Position numbers and translations under genes: made by a program. The notes under the pieces were generated by a model. The model had not been told where the DNA came from. It worked only from the letters and a program-made list of their open reading frames with translations, and searched no databases. A DNA stretch of 39,661 nt from Bacteroidia bacterium (GTDB lineage: Bacteria; Bacteroidota; Bacteroidia; Bacteroidales; Azobacteroidaceae): contig BNWW01000018.1 of assembly GCA_025999115.1 (NCBI GenBank), forward strand, positions 1 through 39,661, read 5' to 3'. Positions within the stretch are counted from its first letter, which is position 1. Each line of letters begins with the position of its first letter. Below are positions 1 to 7,119 of this stretch, one piece after another.

Positions 1-31
1 GTTAAATTTATTTTAATTTGCAAAATTATAT

Positions 32-39
32 TATTTTTG
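32..39 (+). promoter_or_regulatory. Candidate -7 box for the SpmAB-like gene
   Basis: TATTTTTG matches the Bacteroidetes -7 consensus TAnnTTTG. Transcription would begin near base 46, which favours the ATG at 60 as start of the first gene over the in-frame codon at 18. The -33 region lies mostly outside the window. Confidence 0.4.
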
Positions 40-59
40 CGGTTTATAATCCTCTTTTT

Positions 60-1295
60 ATGATTTTAAATTATATTTGGATCGCTTTTCTTGTCATCGC
101 ATTTGTCGTCGGATTGTGCAAATTGTTAATTACGGGCGATGTGGGCATCTTTTCGGAGATGATGAACGCCACATTTTCCGCCGCAAAAAACGGGTTTGAA
201 ATATCGCTCGGACTGACAGGCGTTTTATCGCTTTGGCTCGGATTTATGAAAATCGGCGAAAAAGGAGGGGTCGTTGATTTTTTGGCGCGCGCCGGTTCGC
301 CTGTTTTTTGTCGCCTGTTTCCTGATATTCCGAAAGGACACCCGGCCACCGGTTCCATTTTTATGAATATCGCCGCCAATATGCTCAATTTGGATAATGC
401 GGCCACGCCATTGGGATTGAAAGCGATGCAGCAATTGCAGGACATCAATCCGAAGAAAGACGTCGCCAGTAACCCGATGATTATGTTTATTGTTTTGAAT
501 GCTTCGGGATTGACGATTATTCCAGTTACGATCATGGTGTACCGGGCACAAATGGGAGCCGCCAATCCGGCCGATATTTTTATTCCATTGCTGTTGGCGA
601 CCGGAATTGCCACTCTCGCCGGATTGTTATTCGTTTGCATCAAACAAAAAATCAATTTAGCGGATAGAGTGTTGTTGAGATTTTTCGGTTCGGCCGTAGC
701 CGCGATCGGATTGATTGTTTGGGCAACGCAATATTTTCCCCAAGAGCAAGTTTCGGTCTATTCCTCGTTAATTGCGAATTTGCTGTTATTCGGAATCATC
801 ATCGCATTTATAGCTGCCGGAATACGAAAAAAAATCAATGTATATGACACTTTTATCGAAGGCGCCAAAGAAGGCTTCAAAACCGCCGTCATGATTATCC
901 CGTATTTGATTGCGATGTTGGTGGCAGTTGCCGTATTCCGCGCATCGGGAGCTATGACCTTTTTAATTGACGGATTAGCTACTTTGGTATCATTCTGCGG
1001 ATTACCTACCGATTGGGTGCAAGCTTTTCCCACCGCCATCATGAAACCGTTGAGCGGCAGCGGCGCCCGCGGCATGATGTTGGATGCGATGCAGACCTAC
1101 GGTGCCGACTCATTCACCGGGCGGTTGGCAAGTATTTTTCAAGGCTCTACGGATACTACATTTTATTTGGTGGCGGTATATTTCGGGGCGGTAAATATTA
1201 AAAATACACGCTATACGATTGGGGGTGCATTATTGGCAGATTTGGTGGGTGTTTTGGCGGCGATTTTGGTTTGTTATTTGTTTTTTAATTATTAG
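60..1295 (+). CDS. Fused SpmA-SpmB-like nucleoside-recognition (Gate domain) membrane protein
   Basis: Multi-pass inner-membrane protein with two tandem Gate/nucleoside-recognition halves, the fused form of spore maturation proteins SpmA and SpmB that is common in non-sporulating Bacteroidetes. The SpmA half has a hydrophobic start (MILNYIWIAFLVIAFVVG), then GIFSEMMNATFSAAKNGFEI and the hallmark NMLNLDNAATPLGLKAMQ near residues 105-122. The SpmB half contains KEGFKTAVMIIPYLIAMLVA and the conserved LSGSGARGM and QGSTDTTFYL stretches. I chose the ATG at 60, not the upstream in-frame codon at 18, because a -7 promoter box lies at 32-39 and family members begin at this point. The transported substrate is unknown; a role as permease or transporter is inferred from the Gate domain. 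It appears monocistronic in this window. Confidence 0.9.
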   Translation: MILNYIWIAFLVIAFVVGLCKLLITGDVGIFSEMMNATFSAAKNGFEISLGLTGVLSLWLGFMKIGEKGGVVDFLARAGSPVFCRLFPDIPKGHPATGSIFMNIAANMLNLDNAATPLGLKAMQQLQDINPKKDVASNPMIMFIVLNASGLTIIPVTIMVYRAQMGAANPADIFIPLLLATGIATLAGLLFVCIKQKINLADRVLLRFFGSAVAAIGLIVWATQYFPQEQVSVYSSLIANLLLFGIIIAFIAAGIRKKINVYDTFIEGAKEGFKTAVMIIPYLIAMLVAVAVFRASGAMTFLIDGLATLVSFCGLPTDWVQAFPTAIMKPLSGSGARGMMLDAMQTYGADSFTGRLASIFQGSTDTTFYLVAVYFGAVNIKNTRYTIGGALLADLVGVLAAILVCYLFFNY

Positions 1296-1323
1296 CATGC
1301 TAACAACTTTATAAAAACCCACA

Positions 1324-1414
1324 AACGTGAAAACACAACAAATATTCTATTTATTTCGCAGAATTAGTGCAAAATTAAAAATAAATAATTATTTTTGCGT
1401 GATATTTTCACGTT
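1324..1414. repeat. 10-bp inverted repeat flanking the RloA-remnant promoter region
   Basis: AACGTGAAAA at 1324-1333 is repeated in perfect inverted orientation as TTTTCACGTT at 1405-1414. The arms are 71 bases apart, so a short hairpin is unlikely. They could be operator half-sites or ends of an inserted segment; nothing decides between these. Confidence 0.4.
1390..1397 (+). promoter_or_regulatory. Candidate -7 box before the AAA ATPase remnant
   Basis: TATTTTTG matches TAnnTTTG and lies 33 bases before the ATG at 1430. No clear TTG is seen at the expected -33 spacing. Confidence 0.35.
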
Positions 1415-1429
1415 AAAAACAAAATTATT

Positions 1430-1742
1430 ATGATAATTCTATTTGTTGCAAAGAATATTTTTTATTTCAAAGAAGAGACGGAATTTAATTTGTTTCCAAA
1501 CAAAAACCGGAGTCTTACACCATAAAATTCATGCAGGAGGATTTGATTTTTTGCGATTTAGCGCTATCTATGGCGCTAATGGTGCAGGCAAATCAAACCT
1601 TATTAAGGCTATAGATTTATTAAAAGCGATGGTTAAAGAAGGCAAGATAGTTCCTGATGCCTATGAATTAAAATTTAAACTTGATAAAGAAAACAGCAAT
1701 ATCCCATTTTTATCAAATCTAAAAGACTTAAATTGGGAATAA
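1430..1742 (+). pseudogene. N-terminal remnant of an AAA (RloA/AbiLi-type) ATPase, frameshifted and truncated
   Basis: Reading from the ATG at 1430 gives a typical AAA_15-type beginning (MIILFVAKNIFYFKEETEF) that stops after 32 codons. Moving to the next frame at about 1525 continues the homology (HKIHAGGFDFLRFSAIYGAN) into a perfect Walker A, GANGAGKSN, near 1575. Both halves belong to one ancestral protein, so a one-base lesion split it. After about 50 more residues the frame stops at 1742, although family members run to roughly 400 residues; Walker B, the signature motif and the C-terminal half are missing. The remnant is followed 1 base later by an RloB-family gene, the usual partner in AbiL and RloAB loci. 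It cannot encode a working ATPase. Confidence 0.75.
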
Positions 1743-1743
1743 T

Positions 1744-2301
1744 ATGAGCTACCTTAGTCGAAATAAAATATATGAGAAACTTGAACCTTTCAAGGATGTC
1801 AAAAAAATCTATATCTTTTGCGAAGGAGAAGTAACTGAAATAGCTTACTTTAAATATTTCCAAGGTTTTGTTTCAAACATTGACATTATTCCAATCCCAA
1901 ATGAAAAAGGGAAGTCTGATCCTGAAAAATTAAAGGAAAATGCTGAACTATTTTTTTACGGAGATAAACCAAAATTTATATTTTCTGCTAAACAAGAAGA
2001 TGAAATTTGGTTTGTGATAGATACAGATAAAGGGAATGAAGGGAACAAAATTGAAAATTTAAAGTCTTATTGTCAATCAAAAAATACAGAATACTATGGT
2101 TGGTTTGTAGCACAAAGTAACCCGTGTTTTGAAATTTGGCAATTTTATCATTTTTATGATAAGAAACCGGATCAAGCAGAAGTTGCAAGCTATGAATCTT
2201 TTAAAAAATTTGTGCATGACAAGATACCCGGTGGATTTGACAACAGAAAAATGCCAATTGAAATTCAACAAGCTATCAACAATAAAGAACAAAAGAAGTA
2301 A
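1744..2301 (+). CDS. RloB-family TOPRIM-like protein (AbiLii-like), probably C-terminally shortened
   Basis: A 185-residue protein with the RloB signatures: IYIFCEGEVTEIAYFKYF near residues 21-38 (the acidic CEG-x-TE-x-x-YF motif), the DxD-like IWFVIDTDKG near 87-96, and AQSNPCFEIWQFYHF in the second half. RloB/AbiLii proteins are thought to be TOPRIM-fold nucleases working with an AAA ATPase in phage defence. The protein ends at INNKEQKK, where relatives usually run on for a few dozen residues, and its upstream ATPase partner is destroyed, so the gene is probably a non-functional leftover despite its intact frame. The following DUF1287 gene begins 14 bases later, suggesting a deletion removed the RloB tail. 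The text is AT-richer by eye than the mnmG region. Confidence 0.75.
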   Translation: MSYLSRNKIYEKLEPFKDVKKIYIFCEGEVTEIAYFKYFQGFVSNIDIIPIPNEKGKSDPEKLKENAELFFYGDKPKFIFSAKQEDEIWFVIDTDKGNEGNKIENLKSYCQSKNTEYYGWFVAQSNPCFEIWQFYHFYDKKPDQAEVASYESFKKFVHDKIPGGFDNRKMPIEIQQAINNKEQKK

Positions 2302-2315
2302 TAATCAGCTACTAA

Positions 2316-2912
2316 ATGAAAAGAATATTATCCTCCGCTATTTTTCTTGCCCTAATCCTTTCTCCAGTTGCCGGGCAAGATCATTTCTACCAACGGCTTG
2401 CCGACTCCACCTTGGTATTAACCAAGCAAAAAGTGCAGTACGACCCAAGCTATTTCCGGATTCCATATCCCAACGGCGATGTACCTGCCAACAAGGGCGT
2501 TTGTACGGATGTGATTATACGAGCCTACCGAAAATTGGGTATCGATTTGCAAAAAGAAGTCCACGAAGACATGAAAGCCCATTTCAGCAAATATCCGAAA
2601 AAATGGGGCATGAAAACAACAGACCGCAATATCGACCATCGGCGCGTTCCCAATTTAATGACTTTTTTCTCTCGTCACGGCATCGTAAAAGAAATAACAT
2701 TGCAAGCCAAAGACTATCAACCGGGCGACATTGTTTGTTGGAATCTGGGAGGAGGCATCAAGCACATCGGTATCATTGTCAATAAAAAATCGGCCGACGG
2801 CAAACGGTATTCAATTGTACACAACATCGGACACGGACAAGTTTTGGAAGATTGTTTGTTCCGGTTTACGATTATCGGGCATTATCAATACAAAAAGGTT
2901 AAACAGCAATGA
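2316..2912 (+). CDS. DUF1287 family secreted protein (YijF-like)
   Basis: A 198-residue exported protein with a clear signal peptide (MKRILSSAIFLALILSPVAG). The mature part matches DUF1287, a family related in fold to NlpC/P60 cysteine peptidases: PYPNGDVPANKGVCTDVIIR contains the candidate nucleophile Cys, and GGGIKHIGIIV supplies the candidate catalytic His. Other family stretches are DMKAHFSKYPKKWG and TTDRNIDHRRVPNLMTFF. The start at 2316 gives a standard signal peptide. It follows the RloB gene by 14 bases but is functionally unrelated and has no promoter that I recognise. A cell-wall or peptide-bond hydrolase role is inferred from the fold relationship only. Confidence 0.85.
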   Translation: MKRILSSAIFLALILSPVAGQDHFYQRLADSTLVLTKQKVQYDPSYFRIPYPNGDVPANKGVCTDVIIRAYRKLGIDLQKEVHEDMKAHFSKYPKKWGMKTTDRNIDHRRVPNLMTFFSRHGIVKEITLQAKDYQPGDIVCWNLGGGIKHIGIIVNKKSADGKRYSIVHNIGHGQVLEDCLFRFTIIGHYQYKKVKQQ

Positions 2913-3152
2913 TATGAATCATGGTATTTCGGCACAAGTCACAATGGGTATCGAATCCACAAGAGAGACGCCTTCATCACAATCTGTTGGTTGAAATGTT
3001 TCAATCAATCCTCGGATAACACCCCAAATGCATCAGAAAGCAAATTCAAATGATTAAATTGTTTTACACCGATTTAAAATATTTTTCATTCTCATTTGTC
3101 TCTATCAATAGAGAGTTTAAAAAATAATTAACAAACATAAAATAATAACAGA

Positions 3153-3455
3153 ATGAATGTCGGATTTTATATTGCCGGTGCGATAGTTGTACTTTGGTTT
3201 ATCGGCGGAATTTACAAGCATTTGCGCGGACGAAAAAAGACCGTAAAAGTTATTACGGCAAATTGTACAGGATGTAAACGTTGCCTGACGAACATGAGGA
3301 AGTGCAAATACAACGTATTGGAATTGGTAAGCGATGAAAACGGAAAATATATTGTGGTAAAATATCCCGATAAATGTACTGCTTGCGGAGATTGTGTAAG
3401 TTTATGTAAATTTAATGCTCTTGAATTGGTTAAAAAAACAACATCTTCATTATAA
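3153..3455 (+). CDS. Membrane-anchored ferredoxin-like protein with two 4Fe-4S clusters
   Basis: A 100-residue protein with one N-terminal transmembrane helix (residues about 4-20), a basic linker (KHLRGRKKTVK) and two cysteine clusters. The second cluster, CTACGDCVSLC, has the normal CxxCxxCxxxC spacing. The first, CTGCKRCLTNMRKC, has six residues between the third and fourth cysteines where three are normal. Neither cluster has the usual proline after its last cysteine. The protein is expected to carry electrons at the inner face of the membrane; its partner is not visible. The next gene starts 33 bases downstream on the same strand and also has a single N-terminal membrane segment. Confidence 0.85.
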   Translation: MNVGFYIAGAIVVLWFIGGIYKHLRGRKKTVKVITANCTGCKRCLTNMRKCKYNVLELVSDENGKYIVVKYPDKCTACGDCVSLCKFNALELVKKTTSSL

Positions 3456-3488
3456 ATACGTTATATTTATCAAATAAATAATTCTATT

Positions 3489-3971
3489 ATGAAAACGTGG
3501 CAGAAAACAACATTAATAGTTTCTATTGCAATCGTAATTACAGGAACCGTATTTTTTAGTGGAATTTATGGTTTAACCTATACAATGATAAACAGCAAAA
3601 GTTGCACCTATATGAATATTGATAATATAGAAACCCGGGCGCCGGTTAGCATTCCTGCTGTACTTCATGATGAAGAGTATTGCAGTTGCATTTTTGATGA
3701 AAAAGAAAATAGCAAAACAAACTATTTCAGAATTAATACAGAAGAAGTAGAAATGGTTGGATATTTAGAAAGAAATTTTTTCAAACTCATTCCCGCGGAC
3801 ACCAATCCTGATTTATCTGTCTTTGCAAAACTCAAAAAAAGCCCGAACATCACAACCGACAACAAGCAAAATTATTATTACAGTTTTGGAGAACGTGAGC
3901 GAACAGCTTGGTTGGCTGTAGTAGATCAAAGCAATGGAGACCTTTGGGTACACTTACAATATAAAGACTGA
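3489..3971 (+). CDS. Hypothetical protein with one N-terminal membrane anchor
   Basis: A 160-residue protein I do not recognise. Residues about 8-33 form one hydrophobic helix; the rest is polar and presumably periplasmic. A Cys pair (EYCSCIFDE) and an earlier Cys (SKSCTYMN) may form disulfides. The C-terminus (WLAVVDQSNGDLWVHLQYKD) has the alternating pattern of beta strands. It lies 33 bases after the ferredoxin gene, so co-transcription is likely. No function can be assigned. Confidence 0.6.
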   Translation: MKTWQKTTLIVSIAIVITGTVFFSGIYGLTYTMINSKSCTYMNIDNIETRAPVSIPAVLHDEEYCSCIFDEKENSKTNYFRINTEEVEMVGYLERNFFKLIPADTNPDLSVFAKLKKSPNITTDNKQNYYYSFGERERTAWLAVVDQSNGDLWVHLQYKD

Positions 3972-4005
3972 TCTTATTTATTCATGCCATTTGAAAAATT
4001 TTAAT

Positions 4006-4013
4006 TACATTTG
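4006..4013 (+). promoter_or_regulatory. -7 promoter box of the ybeY-mnmG operon
   Basis: TACATTTG fits TAnnTTTG exactly. Transcription would start near 4020, so the in-frame TTG at 4011 cannot be the start codon and the ATG at 4032 is preferred. A TTTG at 3990-3993 is too close to be a standard -33 element. Confidence 0.5.
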
Positions 4014-4031
4014 CAGTTGAAATTTAATTCA

Positions 4032-4478
4032 ATGGCAATCCAATTCAATAACATAGACACAAAAATACCCAAACTACAACGCAATGACATTCGCAGTTGG
4101 GTAAAAAATGTCGCTTTTCAATACAAAAAAAGGGTAGGGGAAATTGCATACATTTTTTGTTCCGACGAAGAAATCCTCCGAATTAATCGGGAATATTTGA
4201 AACACGATTACTATACCGACATCATCACTTTCGATTATTCGGAAAAAGATAAAATTTCCGGCGATTTGTTCATTTCTTTGGACACCGTAAAATCCAATTC
4301 GGAACAATATAATACCGATTTCATCGAAGAATTGCACCGCGTAATAATTCACGGCGTTTTACATCTTTGCGGTTTTAAAGACAAATCGCCAGAGGATGAA
4401 AAACTCATGCGACAAAAAGAAAATGAAGCGCTCGCTCTCCCCCACTCGCTTACTCTAAACTCATCCGCTCAAAAATGA
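4032..4478 (+). CDS. ybeY: Endoribonuclease YbeY (rRNA maturation factor)
   Basis: YbeY is a metal-dependent RNase that takes part in 16S rRNA 3' end maturation and late ribosome quality control. The 148-residue protein contains the family core DYYTDIITFDYSE and the metal site HGVLHLCGFKD near the C-terminus. In the canonical motif, HGxLHLxGYDH, a third histidine ends the site; here that position is Asp (HGVLHLCGFKD), possibly an alternative ligand. The ATG at 4032 is chosen because the promoter box at 4006-4013 places the transcript start after the alternative codon at 4011. The stop overlaps the start of mnmG (ATGA at 4475-4478), so the two genes are translationally coupled. Confidence 0.9.
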   Translation: MAIQFNNIDTKIPKLQRNDIRSWVKNVAFQYKKRVGEIAYIFCSDEEILRINREYLKHDYYTDIITFDYSEKDKISGDLFISLDTVKSNSEQYNTDFIEELHRVIIHGVLHLCGFKDKSPEDEKLMRQKENEALALPHSLTLNSSAQK

Positions 4479-6349
4479 CTTTCAATTACGACATCATTGT
4501 TGTGGGTGCAGGCCACGCCGGTTGTGATGCCGCTGCTGCCGCCGCTAATCTGGGCTCCAAAACCTTGTTGATAACGATGGACATGAATAAAATCGGTCAG
4601 ATGAGTTGCAATCCGGCAGTAGGCGGAATTGCCAAAGGACAGATTGTTCGCGAAATCGATGCCTTGGGCGGACAAATGGGAAGAATTACCGATCAAACGG
4701 CTATTCAATTCCGGATGTTGAACCGATCGAAAGGACCGGCGATGTGGAGTCCGCGAGCACAAAGCGATCGAATGCAATTTATCAACAAATGGCGGGAAAC
4801 GCTCGATTCCATCGACAATTTAGCAATTTGGCAAGATACGGTTACGCAATTATTGATTCAAAACGATGCCGTTGTCGGTGTAAAAACAGCCTTGGGCGTT
4901 GAGTTCCACGCCAAAGCCGTTGTCCTGACGGTCGGCACTTTTCTCAACGGACTTTTACATATCGGCAAAACACAACTTTCGGGTGGCCGCATTTCGGAGC
5001 CGGCATCATTCGAAATTACCGATCAATTGGTCGATTTTGGCTTTGAAACGGATCGAATGAAAACCGGAACACCCGTGCGAATCGACGGCCGAAGTGTAGA
5101 TTTTTCACTCACGGAAGAACAAAAAGGAGAATCGGATTTCCACAAGTTTTCATATTTGGATTTCACTCCGCGCCCATTGAAACAATTAAGTTGTTGGACA
5201 TTATATACCAACGACGCCTGTCATTCGATTCTAAGAAATGGATTGTCGGAAAGTCCCCTTTTCAACGGACAAATCAAGAGTATCGGGCCTCGTTATTGTC
5301 CAAGCATCGAAACAAAAATCGTTACTTTTGCCGACAAAGCGCAACATCAATTATTTTTAGAACCGGAAGGTGAAAACACGCAAGAATATTATTTAAACGG
5401 ATTTTCATCTTCACTTCCCTTGAATATTCAATTGGCAGCGTTGAAACAAATTCCGGCATTCAAAAACGTCCGAATTTATCGGCCGGGATACGCTATCGAA
5501 TACGACTTCTTCCCGCCCACACAATTGCATCCGTCACTCGAAACCAAGCGCATCAAAAACTTGTTTTTCGCCGGACAAATCAACGGCACCACCGGATACG
5601 AAGAAGCCGGAGCACAAGGATTAATGGCGGGCATCAACGCCCACATTAATGTTCACGGCGGAAATTCGTTTGTTTTAGGAAGAAACGAAGCCTATATCGG
5701 CGTTTTAATCGACGATTTGGTTACCAAAGGCGTGGACGAACCCTACCGGATGTTTACCTCCCGCGCCGAATACCGCATCCTTCTCCGACAAGATGACGCC
5801 GACATGCGACTCACCGAACGTTCGCATCAATTGGGATTAGCCGACAGCGACCGTCATCAGTTATTAATAAAAAAAAGAGAAATCATCGATGAAATCATCG
5901 ATTTTGCAAAAAATCATTCCATCAAAGCGAAAAATATTAATTCGACATTGGAGCAATTAGGAACAACTCCTTTGCGCCACAATGTAAAACTAATTGATTT
6001 AATTCTTCGTCCCCAATTGACAATCGAAAAAATCGCCGATTTCATCCCGGAATTTCATACACAATTAGATAAAATCACTGACAGAAAAGAAGAAATTATC
6101 GAAGCTGTTGAAATTCAGATTAAATACGCCGGATATATCGAACGTGAAAAAATCATCGCCGAAAAAATCAGCCGGCTGGAAAACGTAAAGCTTCATGCGA
6201 ACATTGATTACAATTCACTCCAATCTTTATCCACCGAAGCAAAACAAAAACTGACGAAAATCAAACCCGAAACTATTGCGCAAGCAAGTCGCATTCCGGG
6301 CGTTTCGCCGAATGATATAAATGTTTTATTGGTATTAATGGGGAGATAA
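4475..6349 (+). CDS. mnmG: tRNA uridine-5-carboxymethylaminomethyl modification enzyme MnmG (GidA)
   Basis: MnmG is an FAD-dependent enzyme that, with the GTPase MnmE, adds the cmnm5 group to the wobble uridine (U34) of several tRNAs. The 624-residue protein is full length. The N-terminal dinucleotide fold VVGAGHAGCDAAAAAANLG binds FAD, followed by MSCNPAVGGIAKG and GRITDQTAIQFRMLNRSKG; the second family signature is FFAGQINGTTGYEEAGAQG, and the C-terminal MnmE/tRNA-binding region ends with SRIPGVSPNDINVLLVLMGR. It overlaps ybeY by 4 bases. Directly after its stop lie two parS-like palindromes, in keeping with the frequent position of gidA near chromosome-partition loci and oriC in bacteria. 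Confidence 0.97.
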   Translation: MTFNYDIIVVGAGHAGCDAAAAAANLGSKTLLITMDMNKIGQMSCNPAVGGIAKGQIVREIDALGGQMGRITDQTAIQFRMLNRSKGPAMWSPRAQSDRMQFINKWRETLDSIDNLAIWQDTVTQLLIQNDAVVGVKTALGVEFHAKAVVLTVGTFLNGLLHIGKTQLSGGRISEPASFEITDQLVDFGFETDRMKTGTPVRIDGRSVDFSLTEEQKGESDFHKFSYLDFTPRPLKQLSCWTLYTNDACHSILRNGLSESPLFNGQIKSIGPRYCPSIETKIVTFADKAQHQLFLEPEGENTQEYYLNGFSSSLPLNIQLAALKQIPAFKNVRIYRPGYAIEYDFFPPTQLHPSLETKRIKNLFFAGQINGTTGYEEAGAQGLMAGINAHINVHGGNSFVLGRNEAYIGVLIDDLVTKGVDEPYRMFTSRAEYRILLRQDDADMRLTERSHQLGLADSDRHQLLIKKREIIDEIIDFAKNHSIKAKNINSTLEQLGTTPLRHNVKLIDLILRPQLTIEKIADFIPEFHTQLDKITDRKEEIIEAVEIQIKYAGYIEREKIIAEKISRLENVKLHANIDYNSLQSLSTEAKQKLTKIKPETIAQASRIPGVSPNDINVLLVLMGR

Positions 6350-6353
6350 ATTT

Positions 6354-6369
6354 TGTTCCACGTGGAACA
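6354..6369. other. parS-like centromere site 1
   Basis: TGTTCCACGTGGAACA is a perfect 16-bp palindrome matching the chromosomal ParB-binding consensus TGTTnCACGTGnAACA at every fixed position. The symmetry extends by three T/A pairs each side (6351-6372). It lies 4 bases after the mnmG stop. Identification rests on the consensus alone; parA and parB are not in the window. Confidence 0.75.
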
Positions 6370-6393
6370 AAACAAAAATAACAGAAGCGAAAA

Positions 6394-6409
6394 TGTTCCA
6401 CGTGGAACA
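6394..6409. other. parS-like centromere site 2
   Basis: A second identical copy of TGTTCCACGTGGAACA, 40 bases centre-to-centre from the first and 33 bases before the apt start. Two identical copies in a short gap are strong evidence of a real protein-binding site. Confidence 0.75.
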
Positions 6410-6442
6410 AAAAACAAAAACAATCTCTAAAAAATTAAAAAT

Positions 6443-6967
6443 ATGAATGTAGAAAAATTAAAAAACGCAGTACGCAACATTTCAAACTTCCCCATTCCGG
6501 GAATTGAGTTCAAGGATGTAACAACCTTGTTTATCCAACCGGAGATTTTGAAAGAATTATCCGAAGGTTTGCTCGAAATGTACAAAAGCCAAGGAGTAAC
6601 CAAAGTAGTGGGTATCGAATCCCGAGGTTTTATTATGGGGCCTATGTTAGCCCGTGATTTAAATGCGGGATTTGTTCCGATTCGCAAACCGGGAAAATTA
6701 CCCGCAGAAACTTATGAAATCAGCTATGAGAAAGAATACGGCACCGACACAATTCAAATCCATCGCGATGCCATCAACGAAAACGACATAGTTGTACTCC
6801 ATGATGATTTATTAGCTACCGGCGGAACCATGTTAGCCGCAGTAGAACTTATCCGAAAATTTAATCCGAAAAAAATTTATGTGAATTTTTTGATCGAACT
6901 GGAAGATTTGAAAGGGCGTGAATTATTTGATTCGGATACCGAAGTAGAAGCGATAATTAAGTATTAA
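6443..6967 (+). CDS. apt: Adenine phosphoribosyltransferase
   Basis: Apt salvages adenine to AMP using PRPP. The 174-residue protein is full length for the family. It begins with KLKNAVRNISNFPIPGIEFK, the Apt hood region, and carries the PRPP-binding motif VVLHDDLLATGGTMLAAVEL near residues 116-135. GIESRGFIMG and VPIRKPGKLP are further family signatures. It is cytoplasmic. The gene lies about 90 bases after mnmG on the same strand with the parS pair between, and it ends before a MITE-like inverted repeat that could stop transcription toward the converging LVIVD gene. Confidence 0.95.
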   Translation: MNVEKLKNAVRNISNFPIPGIEFKDVTTLFIQPEILKELSEGLLEMYKSQGVTKVVGIESRGFIMGPMLARDLNAGFVPIRKPGKLPAETYEISYEKEYGTDTIQIHRDAINENDIVVLHDDLLATGGTMLAAVELIRKFNPKKIYVNFLIELEDLKGRELFDSDTEVEAIIKY

Positions 6968-7004
6968 ATTAGTTATAATCACAGGAGCTGTCCTTAAAAA
7001 GACC

Positions 7005-7110
7005 TGTCATTGCGGGCTTGACCCGCAATCTCCCGCAAACCATTAATGGTAAATCTTTGATTGTATCAATTAACGACTTGCAGGAGATTCCCGCTTTTGC
7101 GGGAATGACA
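7005..7110. repeat. MITE-like palindromic element between converging genes
   Basis: The ends are imperfect inverted repeats of about 33 bases (7005-7038 and 7078-7110). Both arms read, from the outside in, TGTCATT, then a small internal hairpin rich in CCCGC/GCGGG, then AATCTCC and GCAA. The middle about 40 bases are AT-rich and non-coding. This is the look of a short non-autonomous transposable or dispersed palindromic repeat. It sits between apt (plus) and the LVIVD lipoprotein gene (minus) and could act as a two-way transcription terminator. Confidence 0.6.
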
Positions 7111-7119
7111 CGTTACTCC

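Noticed and set aside
4779..4787. TTATCAACA 9-mer inside mnmG, and another at 22410-22418
   Set aside because: Single copies in coding or degraded sequence can occur by chance; only the cluster at 30732-31057 is taken as a signal.
6351..6372. The palindrome after mnmG as an ordinary terminator hairpin
   Set aside because: A second identical copy 40 bases on, the exact match to the parS consensus and the lack of a loop or a long T run make a ParB site more likely.
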